Assembly: GCA_032718475.1 (NCBI GenBank)
Contig: JAUCBJ010001468.1
Span: 1 to 28,496, forward strand
Direction: 5' to 3'
Origin: Nemertoderma westbladi
Taxonomy: Eukaryota > Xenacoelomorpha > Nemertodermatida > Nemertodermatidae
Length of the DNA: 28,496 nt
Positions 10,052-19,074 of the stretch are shown here, piece by piece. Numbering within the stretch: position 1 is the first letter of the stretch; the number at the start of each line of letters is the position of its first letter. The notes beneath the pieces are model-generated. The model made no database searches, was not told the DNA's origin, and saw nothing but the letters and a program-made list of their open reading frames with translations. The translations under genes and the position numbers were made by a program.

Positions 10052-11138
10052 GTACATTTGTTGCGAGTTCAACATCACAGCAGCCATTTAATCTATTTTA
10101 TAAAAATAGCATCTTCGTGCAACATAAACTATGATACCCTTCAATATTAGATGGGTTAAGCATGGAAGGATAGCATATAAACACTAACTGAACTCTATCA
10201 TAATTGTAGGTTGTGCTATTTATTCGGTTATGGAAAACAATAATTACATAATTGCATTAATACAATGCGAGGAAATTGATCTACAACATGAATTTTTGAC
10301 AGTTTGCATATAAATTACATCATCATCCCTATGTGAGTATTTTGAGAATGGTGTTCGGTAAAATTACAGAATCGGTTATCCCCAAGCAACTACTGAAATT
10401 TTAACAATTATTGTTGATTTTAATTAAAGGTAGAATTAACAATGTCATCCGCAACCGGTGTAATTAACTTGTGTGTTATTTTCGTTGTCGACAAGGAGAA
10501 AGAAGATTGCATTCGAAGAATTGCATCCGATTCTTATCTTCCTACAACACTCCCAATTAAATTGTAATCCGTATCACGCCTTTAATCCTTTTCTTCAAAT
10601 GTCTGCAATGAGCTGCTTTCCGTGAAAATAATAAGGCCAGTCAGTAAAATCAATTGACGTCTACTTAACTCAATGAAATTCTTGGAAATCCAAGATCGAT
10701 ATTGTCCTGTACTGAACTGACTGACATCTGATATTTAGTTACTCAGCTGTTATTCAGACAGCGGTATATTTCTCCTCGTAACAGAAGTCATTCTCGAGAG
10801 GCTAAGCCAGGAATCACTATGACACTAGGAAAACAAACAAAACAGGAGATGGAAAGAACTGCAATGAATAGACGGGAAGCAGCACCAGGTTTCGCCTTGT
10901 AACTGGCTTATTCCTCGCTCAAGCATATTTTTTTAACAAGCACAGTACAGCAAAATGGACATAGTGTAATTATTTTAAAATTTTTTAAAAATAATTGCCG
11001 GCTATCAGTCAGCCAACGTGCTTTGTAGTTGTATTTACATTTGCATTGTATTTGCGTTTTACATTTGCTTTTGCTTGTGCGAAGTGCTTTTGCAAATGTT
11101 TGAAATATAATATGTGCAAAAGGCCAATATTAGCAAAG
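10052..11138. other. Unassigned spacer
   Basis: No gene recognised on either strand. It holds a palindromic AT block near 10970-10993 and a degenerate run of TTGC/ACATTTGC words at 11030-11100. Nothing else stands out. Confidence 0.55.
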
Positions 11139-11140
11139 TA

Positions 11141-11763
11141 CCGGGTGTTCCATACTGATTGCCCCCTCCCCCCTGGCCAGCCAAAACTACCACACCTTTA
11201 CTTTAGTGTAATATATCATTTGAAAGGGAAACTAATTCTGAGCTAACATGCAAAAATTTAGGGTCCATTAAAAAAGTATAAAAATTTTATAGGCAATTCT
11301 TTAAACCTATCTTATTTTTCAATATTTTTGATTTAATCGCAATTTAAAAAATCCAGCGTTAGTCATCAGATTTGCAGCCCTGTTTAAACAGTTATTACTG
11401 CCTGACTTTTGCTGTATTGCAATATATTACAGTATTCAGTTACCGGTATTAGTGCTTCTTTATTAATTTTACTGAATTAAGCCTAACAGAAGTAATTAAA
11501 ATGACAAATTCCAGTGCAATCTTCGATGACTCTGAAGAAAAGCGTATGGTTGCCAGGATCAGAGATGTTACTTTTAGAGAGGGTCGTGATACTGTGGCAT
11601 AATCAAAACTGAACTCAAACCAAAACGGCCCTTTTAAGGGCCAACATCCTTTGCCACTATCGAGGAGCTCCCCGTGCATCAAATGGGAATCATGGCTGTA
11701 AAGCTGATGACTAACGCTGGATAAATTATATTTTTTTAATTGTGATCATTATGGAACACCCGG
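11141..11763. mobile_element. MITE-like element with TA duplication and CCGGGTGTTCCATA termini
   Basis: Terminal inverted repeats CCGGGTGTTCCATA at 11141-11154 and TATGGAACACCCGG at 11750-11763 match perfectly over 14 bp and continue imperfectly inward. Both ends are flanked by TA (11139-11140, 11764-11765), the duplication made by Tc1/mariner-type transposases. Internally, 11351-11369 and 11704-11722 form a second, perfect 19-bp inverted repeat (ATCCAGCGTTAGTCATCAG). No transposase is encoded; the longest internal frames show no DDE motif. The size of 623 bp suits a non-autonomous element. Confidence 0.8.
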
Positions 11764-11765
11764 TA

Positions 11766-13069
11766 CATATTATTTACATTGACTTTCACAGTGATAACTA
11801 AATTAACTAAAATTGCTCTATTTATACACTAATGTTTATTTAGGGTCACAAATATACTCAACCTTAAACAAATTTAGAGAAAATGATTCAGAATTTATTG
11901 AAATTAGATGTTCAAAAAAGATTTTCATATAAAAGTTTGCTTATATGTTATATAATATTGTTTTATTATTATTATTATTATTGATATCTCTTTTATTTAG
12001 CTACGATCAGTAAAAATAAAGTATCCGATACCTAAGGAGAAAGGAGGAATAAAAAGGCAGGTGTGTCTTATCATCCAAAACCCGCCACCTTATCCCCAAG
12101 AATAATAAACAACAATCTTTCCTCCAAAGGCAAAGGCACGTAACTCCAAATTTTGCAGTTTTGAGTTAATAGCGCAAAATGAAGCACATACTTCTAAGCC
12201 ATCATCTGATATATCGATGAGTCCCATTGATTGTTGTTTGACATTTTTATTTGAAATTTACCTAACTAGATTATTGCGAAATTTGTGTCATTACAAAGTC
12301 AAAAGCGCCTAAATCAAATTACAAAGTCAAAAGAACGTAATTGTAATATTATAGAAGTGTTCGAAAAACCCTGCAAATACAGACAATTTTAAATACAGAA
12401 ATGAGTTATGTCATTCTGCCATTGTATCCGTTTTCTTTTTCATGTGGGTACTGCCAGACTGCATAAGGCAAAAACACTTAACTGAGTTTAAGTGGCCTCG
12501 TCTGCCTATATAGCCATATTGATATGACGATAAGTATTAGAAAAAATGTATCAGAGTATGCTCTATCCAATAATATATAACACACCCATAGTAGACAGCA
12601 TACTAAAAGCGCATACAAAAACCTTTGGGGCGTGATATCTCGATATGAGGTTTATGGAGTTGCATGCATTTACCTTTTGAGGGCAGCAATACCCACAGGG
12701 GTACCATGTGTTGTTGGTTTGGGTTCTCCAGCATACAAGTACTGTATATGTACTACTTCATCTGTTAGAATATAGTCCTGCGAGAAACAAGCGAATATAG
12801 TCCTCGTAGTAAACGAACAAACGTGTGGTTTTCGATCACGTAGTATGTTCAGCATACTTTTATGGTATTTCTGAGGAAATTATTGCATTAATAAGATCAC
12901 AACAATACGATGGTTCAACGTAATTTGTGTCTACCATTGATGGTGACACAGATTCATTTGATGTGTTTTGGGGAGTTTTTGATCGTAAACAGCTGTTATT
13001 TGCGTCCAATTTCCCCTGGAGAGGGATGAATATTTATTGCGTCCAGTTCCCCCCCCCCCCTCCCCTATC
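11766..13069. other. Unassigned spacer with short direct repeats
   Basis: No gene recognised. Small features are an ATT-type microsatellite near 11962-11985, a direct repeat TTACAAAGTCAAAAG near 12290 and 12320, a direct repeat GAATATAGTCCT near 12766 and 12794, and a C12 run at 13049-13060. Confidence 0.55.
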
Positions 13070-13135
13070 TGTCAGGGTGACACACTTGCACCATTCTTAT
13101 TCGTAATTATGGTTGATTATGTTCTATGTATGTCC
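13070..13135 (+). pseudogene. LINE reverse transcriptase fragment (LQGDTLAP motif)
   Basis: About 22 codons read CQGDTLAPFLFVIMVDYVLC. This matches the RT palm segment QGDTLAPLLFVIVLDYAM of the LINE at 4023-5551, so it is a piece of the same LINE group. Homology stops on both sides: upstream is a C12 run and downstream is unrelated sequence. It is a short internal relic, too small for clade placement. Confidence 0.75.
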
Positions 13136-13634
13136 TTAGATCATCATTATGACGATGGGGTGATTGTAACAACCCTACTGGACTGGTGGTACAAGGGCCT
13201 GTTTCAAAATTCGCCACGGTAACGTATGGAAAACTAAGACAGATGTGACATAAGTCAAACAATGATTATGCAAAGGCAAACATATACCTGGGATTGGCAA
13301 CTTATTCCAATGTAATATTTGTTCATAGGCCAAGGCATTTTCGTTTTATAGCTCTCAGATTGCAAAGTAACAACGTATGGATAGCAACATATCACAAAGT
13401 TTAAAAAATTCAAAAATTTTAGTTATAAATCTTCAAATTCCTGCGCGAGTAGTTTCAAATATCAATGTTTTGATAAATTTTCAGTGTCCTAGAAGTTTAA
13501 TTTAATTTTGAAAGGGAAACATTTCGTAACATTGGTTTTTTATTTACATGTTATTTCCCATGTGTTTACGATGCGACTTTGACCCTAAGTCCTCAAGTTA
13601 GCTACCGGTAGTAAATAATTAGCTCAATGGCTTT
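13136..13634. other. Unassigned spacer
   Basis: AT-rich, no gene recognised and no repeat longer than a few bases noticed. It contains one TACCGGTA palindrome near 13602-13610. Confidence 0.5.
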
Positions 13635-13635
13635 A

Positions 13636-13770
13636 GGCCCCCCTCACACGGAGCAACTTATTTCTGAAACTTTTTTCTGAAACTTGTTGCTGGACCCCCT
13701 CACACACATAAACTTGTTGCTGCACTCCTCACACATAGAAACAAGTTTCTATGCGTGAGGAGGGTCTTAG
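13636..13770. repeat. Small palindromic MITE-like repeat
   Basis: The left edge GGCCCCCCTCACAC and the right edge GTGAGGAGGGTC are imperfect inverted repeats. Inside, CCCCCTCACAC and AACTTGTTGCTG recur. A tight hairpin is formed by 13725-13742 and 13745-13762 (18-bp arms, one mismatch, 2-base loop). It looks like a degraded terminal-inverted-repeat element of about 135 bp. Confidence 0.6.
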
Positions 13771-13953
13771 AGTTTAAATAGCTATGACAGTATGAAAATC
13801 AAGAAATAATAAAATATAAGGGCATTCTAGAAATAATTATATTATTAAATAATATTTGCCTATTGATTTCTGCTTTTCGAATAAATGGGTAGTATCTAAA
13901 AGGTGTATTACGGAGCCCCTAAATGGACATGAGAAAAAAAAAATATTTTTTTT

Positions 13954-14384
13954 CGCTAACTCGTGCGAACGACTTAGTATGTCGTGCGAACGACTTACTA
14001 AGTCGTGCGAACGACATACTAAGTCGTGCGAACGACATACTAAGTCGTGTGAACGACTTAACTAACGCGTGCGAACGACTTACTAAGTCGTGTGAACGAC
14101 TTACTAAGTCGTGCGAACGGCATACTAAGTCGTGCAAACAACTTAACTAACGCGTGTGAACGACTTAGTAACTCGTGCGAACGACTTAGTAACTCGTGCG
14201 AACGACATACTAACTCGTGCGATCGACTTACTAAGTCGTGCGAACGGCATACTAAGTCGTGCGAACGGCTTAACTAACGCGTGCGAACGGCTTAACTAAC
14301 GCGTGCGAACGACTTAACTAATGCGTGCGAACGACTTAACTAATGCGACTTACTAACTCGTGCGAACGACTTACTAACTTTACT
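13954..14384 (+). repeat. Left minisatellite arm of the foldback element
   Basis: Tandem units close to CGTGCGAACGACTTACTAAG (plus T) with variants CTTAGTAT, CTTAACTAACG and CATACTAAG. The unit contains two nested palindromes: ACGACTTA-N-TAAGTCGT and TCGT-GCGA-ACGA. Every unit can therefore pair with itself, with its neighbours and with the right arm. Confidence 0.93.
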
Positions 14385-14493
14385 TTGATTGGCTAAATAA
14401 TACTGGTAATAAAAGTACAACCTTTTTAGCGGGATTCTCAATTCAATCTACAGCATTTGTTGATGGCATTATTGGTTGAAAATATTATTATCA

Positions 14494-14601
14494 ATGGCTG
14501 AACGCGCTCTGTTAACATCGACGTACTTTAACTTAGGCCGACAATACAACCGACATATTTTAGAAAATTACAATATCTTTAACATATTAATTTTATTTTA
14601 A
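14494..14601 (+). pseudogene. Transposase N-terminal stub, left arm copy
   Basis: The frame starts MAERALLTSTYFNLG, shared with the right arm, then leaves the transposase sequence at the inner edge of the arm (14538) and ends at TAA after about 35 codons. Only the shared start is meaningful. It probably exists because the arm was copied or converted from the other side. Confidence 0.6.
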
Positions 14602-14922
14602 CTTATTCAGTAAATAGCTGTATTATCTACGGTCAGCGCTGTTAGATAAGCTGATTATAGTGCCAGGTGTTGTTGTTGTGTTGCTAAGCAACATTCCCAT
14701 CTCACTATTGTATCGAACAGCTGTAGTCGAAATCTCAGGTTTTGGGGGGTTTACTATTTAGAGTATTGTACAATATTGCGACTCCGCCACAATATTCAAT
14801 TTAAATAAAGCACGTACCCGTATTTCACTTTCAGGCTCTCGTTTCATATTTCACTCAGTCGCTTACGCTCGTTCTTAATAAAATTAATTCGAATAAGTAA
14901 TGCGTAACACATCCCTAATGAA

Positions 14923-15192
14923 ACCAGTGGGTGCATTGTTGGATATTCCCGGAAAATGATTTGGTTGAACGTGTATAACACCAACAATGACAGTAAAGTT
15001 ATCGGGGGCTACTTCCTGGAAGCGATATCTGAGAACAAGGGTGCTCCGCGGATTGTTCATGGGGATTTTGGAACAGAAAATGTTGGCGTTCGAGACTTTC
15101 AGAAGTTCATCCGTAGAGATCACACTGGCAATATGCAACAGACCTGTTACATCGATGGCGCAAGCACAGATTATGATAATTTCACTATATAG
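14923..15192 (+). pseudogene. Integrase-like DDE transposase core fragment
   Basis: The plus strand reads a segment with GYSRKMIWLNVYNTNND, VIGGYFLEAISENKGAPR, the HGDFGTEN motif (Asp of the second catalytic position), VRDFQKFIRRDHTGN and YIDGAST. This order and spacing match the integrase-like core of a multicopy DDE family found in fish and cnidarian genomes (retroviral-integrase-type fold; I believe Pfam's rva_4 group, from memory). After GAST at 15157-15168 the expected continuation is absent and the frame stops at 15190-15192. The first catalytic Asp region and the Glu region are missing. The piece cannot catalyse transposition. Confidence 0.7.
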
Positions 15193-15270
15193 TTTTAAAG
15201 CAGATGAAATCTGTCCGTATGTTAAGCCTAAGTTAAAGTACGTCGATATTAACAGAGCGCGTTCAGCCAT
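15169..15270 (-). pseudogene. Transposase N-terminal domain, antisense to the core fragment
   Basis: The minus strand from ATG at 15270 reads 34 codons (MAERALLISTYFNLGLTYGQ, then ISSALKLYSEI), resembling the N-terminal helix-turn-helix start of the same integrase-like family, in which YFNLG-x-x-Y-x-x-I is typical. It meets the plus-strand core fragment head-on at 15168/15169. The minus frame stays open to 14884 only because it then reads the core's antisense strand. N-terminus and core therefore belong to one protein family but sit in opposite orientations. Confidence 0.65.
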
Positions 15271-15380
15271 TGATAATAATATTTTCAACCAATAATGCCA
15301 TCAACAAATGCTGTAGATTTAATTGAAAATCCCGCTAAAAAGGTTGTACTTTTATTACCAGTATTATTTAGTCAATCAAC

Positions 15381-15794
15381 GTGAAGTTACTAAGTCGTTC
15401 GCACGAGTTACTAAGTCGTTCGCACGACTTAGTATGTCTTTCGCACGAGTTAGTTAATTTGTTCGCACGACTTAGTAAGTCGTTCGCACGAGTTAGTTAA
15501 CTCGTTCGCACGACTTAGTAAGTCGTTCGCACGACTTAGTAAGTCGTTCGCACGACTTAGTAAGTCATTCGCACGACTTAGTAAGTCGTTCGCACGACTT
15601 AGTATATCGTTCGCACGAGTTAGTTAAGTCGTTCGCACGACTCAGTATGTCGTTCGCACGACTTAGTAAGTCGTTCGCACGACTTAGTATGTCGTTCGCA
15701 CGAGTTAGTTAAGTCGTTCGCACGACTCAGTATGTCGTTCGCACGACTTAGTAAGTCGTTCGCACGACATATTAAGTCGTTTGCACGAGTTAGC
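15381..15794 (-). repeat. Right minisatellite arm of the foldback element
   Basis: About 20 units reading GTCGTTCGCACGACTTAGTA on plus, the inverse of the left array, with variants GAGTTAGTTAA and GACTCAGTAT. A 4- to 5-unit block recurs within the arm (near 15595-15665 and 15685-15755), pointing to expansion by higher-order duplication. Confidence 0.93.
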
Positions 15795-16132
15795 AAAAAA
15801 AAACCTTACATGCATCGTGTTACATACATAGTTTTAGCTGATGAGCCAAATATGCAAAACACATACACCATAACCCTTAATACAACAACCATTTTTAGGG
15901 GGTCGGAGCCCCCCCCCCCCACTAATTTTTTTCAAATTTCAATAAAATGCTACGAAATTTGGTATGATGATAGATCGACACCTTGTCTTACTGGTGGCCT
16001 GGCCGGATTTTTTAATTTATGAGCTATTTCGATACAACAAGCCGTTAAAAATCGTCTATTTCGCAATATTTAGCCACCTCCGCAGGCTTTATTTTTCGTC
16101 TTTGTAATGTAATCTAGATATCATTAGATCCG

Positions 16133-16478
16133 CCTTCACCTGCAGATTCTGAATCTGAAACCCGTTGAAAATTTCACCAAGAACTTCCGGAGATATTATC
16201 AAAATACTAAGGTGTAAATTTTTGTGACGTAAATCGCTATAATTCTAATGTTTTTTTTACTCAATTCTAGAATATTAATTATGGGTAATGAAAAAACAAG
16301 ATGGAGAGTTTTAAACGCTCAGCTAAATAATAATTAATATTCTAGAATAAAGACAACAAAACATCACAATTATAGCGATTTACATCTCTGAATTTACACA
16401 TTAGTATTTTGATAATATCTTTACCAATTTTGGGTTAAATTTAAAACGGTTTTTAGATTCGGAATCTACAGACGAAGG
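16133..16478. mobile_element. 346-bp imperfect palindrome (foldback MITE-like)
   Basis: Left arm 16133-16281 and right arm 16331-16478 are inverted copies of 149 and 148 bp. By my alignment they differ at about 29 positions plus one gap (near 80% identity). The innermost 18 bp (ATTCTAGAATATTAATTA) are perfect and flank a 49-bp loop. The right edge abuts the 3' end of a minus-strand LINE relic. No coding potential. The arm divergence suggests an old element. Confidence 0.82.
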
Positions 16479-17036
16479 AAATTCGCCGCCACAATTCCCT
16501 ATCACCCATGACATTTGCCCGATCATCCGCATCTTCAAGGCCAGTGTCCTTTAAAATGCGTCTCAAGAAAGCCATGGGCTGTCCACCTTGCTTATTCACT
16601 CCATGAGGCCGCCAAAGCACAAGATTATGCACTGGCAAAAGCAATGTCCTGCAAAGCGGAGGCGGCATTTTTCTAGTGTCAAGCTTGGGGGAACCAATGA
16701 GACACCTCCAATGTTATATATGGTCTGTTTGGAGATGTGTGCATTGTACTTGACAGAGTGAACCCGGCGTAGCATTCTTGTGAATGTGCCATCCACAGTT
16801 TTGGTGTCCTCAACAATTAGAGCCCAGCATGGACTCCCGTAGAGGAGTACTGGAACTACTGCTGCTCTAAATAATCGGACCTTAAGTTTCCGATTAATTC
16901 TCGGTGACTTCCAAATCCTGGAAAGCCTATTCAAGGCTGCCCATGCCTTTCCCTTACGTATTCGAAGGTCCTCACCTGACTTCCGGATCCATGATCCTAG
17001 GTAAGAGAAGTCGTCCACATGCTCAAGCATACCATC
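16479..17036 (-). pseudogene. LINE ORF2 C-terminal part, frameshifted
   Basis: The minus strand reads LEHVDDFSYLGSWI, then RKGKAWAALNRLSRIWKS, VLLYGSPCWALI, TRMLRRVHSVKYNAHISK and CRLRFAGHC. After a frameshift near 16600-16660 it continues LVLWRPHG, then RILKDTGLEDADDRANVMGD and ELWRRI. This is the same domain order as the C-terminal half of the LINE at 4023-5551, but the sequence is clearly a different family. It is the downstream half of the relic that resumes at 17361 after a nested insertion, and it ends at the palindrome. Confidence 0.85.
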
Positions 17037-17360
17037 CTTTATTTATTTTATTTTATTCTTTATTGCAGGCATCGCCCATAGTAAAATTGCTAAATAGTAC
17101 AGAAGTATATTGATACACAGATATACATATATATTATATACCAGTATTGAAAAACTATTTATTTAAGAATAAAATTAATATAGATATGCACTATTATTAT
17201 CGAAAGTTTCGCGGATTCTAGAACAACAGTAGGTGACGTTATAAACTGAATTAACGACAGTGTTTATCGAACAACAAATCCTATTAAAGAGACTATTTAC
17301 ACTACGAAATCTAATATGTACGAAACACGGTAAATTATGTTCTCCGAAAAATTGTGACAT
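17037..17360 (-). mobile_element. 5'-truncated LINE 3' end nested in another LINE
   Basis: On the minus strand, codons 17360-17175 read FFGEHNLPCFVHIRFRSVNS and further, resembling the C-terminal end of another LINE ORF2 (PCF-x4-RFRS, then a short Cys/Ser-rich end), with TAG-type termination at 17175. About 130 bp of 3' UTR and an A-rich tail (AATAAAGAATAAAATAAAAT near 17040-17065) follow. The insert separates the two parts of the host LINE. The 5' edge near 17360 is uncertain because both frames stay open there. A weak AAAGG at both edges may be the target duplication. Confidence 0.65.
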
Positions 17361-17589
17361 GCTGTTGCTCTTGTGCCTTTGAGCTTATGTTCATCCGGTC
17401 AGAGACTTGCTGAGGCCCTTTAAAGTTAACTGTCAAAATTTTGGTCTTTTTGGGAGTTAATAAAAAGACCAACACTAGAAGCAGCCTGTTCTAATGAGCT
17501 GAGGAGCCGTTGGGCTCCCTCTAATGATTCTGAGAGTACTCCTAAGTCATAAGCAAAGTCTAGATCAGTTGGGAAATAGATCACAGGAA
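17361..17589 (-). pseudogene. LINE reverse transcriptase palm/thumb fragment
   Basis: The minus strand reads DLDFAYDLGVLSESLEGAQR, then LLSSLEQAASSVGLFIN, then after a 1-base shift KKTKILTVNFKGPQ. This is the RT segment around the catalytic A/V-D-D box, here FAYDLG, so one catalytic Asp is lost, followed by the helix and VGL-x-IN-x-KKTK motif. It precedes the LEHVDDFSYLGSW segment (from 17030) in the protein, which shows that the two pieces are one element split by the nested LINE. Confidence 0.75.
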
Positions 17590-17973
17590 AATAATAAGAT
17601 CAGTTGGGTTCCCCAGAGGCGAGGTGATAAGTCCAGTAGTATACCGCCTACCGGATTCTAGTAACGAAATACCTTACTGTAGAATCCAGTAGTGTACACG
17701 GGTTCGTACAGTACCTGACACGTTCGTGGGGACTTCGCGCAGCACGAGGCCTAGTTATTATATACAAATTAAAATGCAGCGACTGTATCACAAAATCAGG
17801 TTTTGAGAAATTTACCCACACCACCAATCAATCAAAGAAAGGTGGACAGTACGTGTTCACCCCTTTTAATCTCCCCCCCCCCCCCCCCCCACCCTTCCCA
17901 ACCACCAATACATAACCGCGACATCTACCACCCACGGAAGGGTAGCACGAACTTATTTCCAATCGCACGTTAA
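17590..17973. other. Unassigned spacer with a C18 run
   Basis: No gene recognised. It contains a run of 18 C at 17873-17890 just beside CCACCC-rich sequence. Confidence 0.55.
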
Positions 17974-18275
17974 ATATGCAAAGCCAGGTGGTTTATAGGA
18001 ATATAATAAACGCAGTACTCGTTTTCATTATAAGCCTCTTTGCGTTCGTCCTGTTTTGTATTTAAATATATTTCTTAAACGCAAGCTAGGACGATCTTTA
18101 TAATAATAATAACTAGGGATGCGATCAATATGTGAAGCCAGGTGGTTTATATAATAATTTAGTCAACGCAGTACTCGTCTTCATTATATGCCTCGTTGCG
18201 CTCGTCGCTTGTCCTGTTTTGTCATAAAATATTTTTCCTAAACGCAGACTGACGATCTTTATACAGTTATAACTA
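17974..18275. repeat. Diverged direct repeat of about 145 bp, two copies
   Basis: 17974-18115 and 18128-18275 share GAAGCCAGGTGG-type starts, AACGCAGTACTCGT, TTCATTATA, TGTCCTGTTTTGT and GACGATCTTTATA in the same order, with small indels. A 12-bp linker separates them. It is an old tandem duplication. Confidence 0.8.
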
Positions 18276-19074
18276 TGCGAAGTTTCGAAACTGTGCGAGT
18301 AACTGTTGATACATCTATGTGGAGATGTGTGATATGTGGAGATGTGTGATACAACGCCAACGCATCTTATGCCGATGTAGTAATATGGGTATTGAAATAA
18401 TATTAAATCAATGTACACTCTTAAAGCTGCAGCGAAAAAATGTAGCTAATTTCCTAGGTTACATATAAAATAATAATATTATTTTTAAGAACATTAATTT
18501 TACTACTTTGCAAAAATTCAATTAAAAAATAACCAGACATATACATTGTGGAATAAACTATTTCAGAAGCCTACAACAGCCATGCCATGGATTGTATTTA
18601 TGTTATTATATCTGTCATTTAACTGAGATAGCAATAGTAGTAATAGTCGAACGGTTATGCGGCCCGTCCAGCCTATAATAAACACAATTCAGTGATTGGG
18701 CTGGAATAGCAATACTGGTTGCCTCTATTACAATTCCTCTCAGGTTAGTCTACAGCCACAACTCCCAGCAGCTAGCTCCACACCAGCAGAGACTTGACCA
18801 ATAATGGGAAGGATTAAATTTGTACTCAATAATTGTGCGGTTTAATTACGTTTAGATCAATTAAAGACACATTTATTAAAGCAAATCACTTAAACTAATT
18901 AAAAACTATAATAGAATGGCGTATGGGGATTATATCTGTATAATTTTTAAGTATAATTATTTAAATCTTATACTGTAAAACAATTAATTTCCTTTAAAAG
19001 GCAGGTTGAAAATGGCGTTTTCACCGCAATCAACTTAATTAACTAATTAACTGCTATTATCTTAGCTTCTCCAA
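18276..19074. other. Unassigned AT-rich spacer
   Basis: Apart from a short tandem repeat of ATGTGGAGATGTGTGAT at about 18318-18351, I see no gene or long repeat. Confidence 0.55.

Larger units (their letters stand above)
14385..15379. repeat. Inner 154-bp inverted arms of the foldback element
   Basis: 14385-14538 and 15226-15379 are inverted copies with four mismatches and no indel. Each arm contains the same start-codon region (ATG at 14494-14496 on plus, 15268-15270 on minus) encoding MAERALL, then T or I, then STYFNLG, so the transposase start lies inside the inverted repeat. Confidence 0.92.
13916..15902. mobile_element. Foldback-type element with minisatellite arms and integrase-like transposase fragments
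   Basis: Each arm consists of an outer array of about 20 degenerate 21-bp units (left 13954-14384, right 15381-15794, in opposite orientation) and an inner unique arm (14385-14538 and 15226-15379) that matches at 150 of 154 positions. The centre of about 690 bp carries pieces of a DDE transposase. Long arms of tandem units are the layout of foldback (FB) elements of flies and similar elements in other animals. Outermost CCCCTAAATGG (13916) and CCATTTTTAGGGG (15889) are inverted and both sides carry CGGAG (13911-13915, 15904-15908), a possible 5-bp target duplication. The exact ends are therefore tentative. Confidence 0.82.

Noticed and set aside
11449-11682. 77-codon minus-strand frame inside the TA-flanked MITE
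   Set aside because: No transposase motif, and an equally long frame exists on the other strand. Probably chance.
13856-14277. Several overlapping frames with repeated SCERLTKSCERH-type words
   Set aside because: They are translations of the 21-bp minisatellite in different frames. The array is a terminal repeat, not a repeat protein.
13954-14384. Possible CRISPR-like array
   Set aside because: Units are contiguous and degenerate with no unique spacers, an inverted partner array exists 1 kb away, and the context is eukaryotic transposons.
15838-15870. CTGATGAG word suggesting a hammerhead ribozyme
   Set aside because: No GAAAC partner at the needed distance and no closing stems; chance match.
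18125-18418. 97-codon minus-strand frame
   Set aside because: It overlaps the 145-bp direct repeat and has no recognisable motif.
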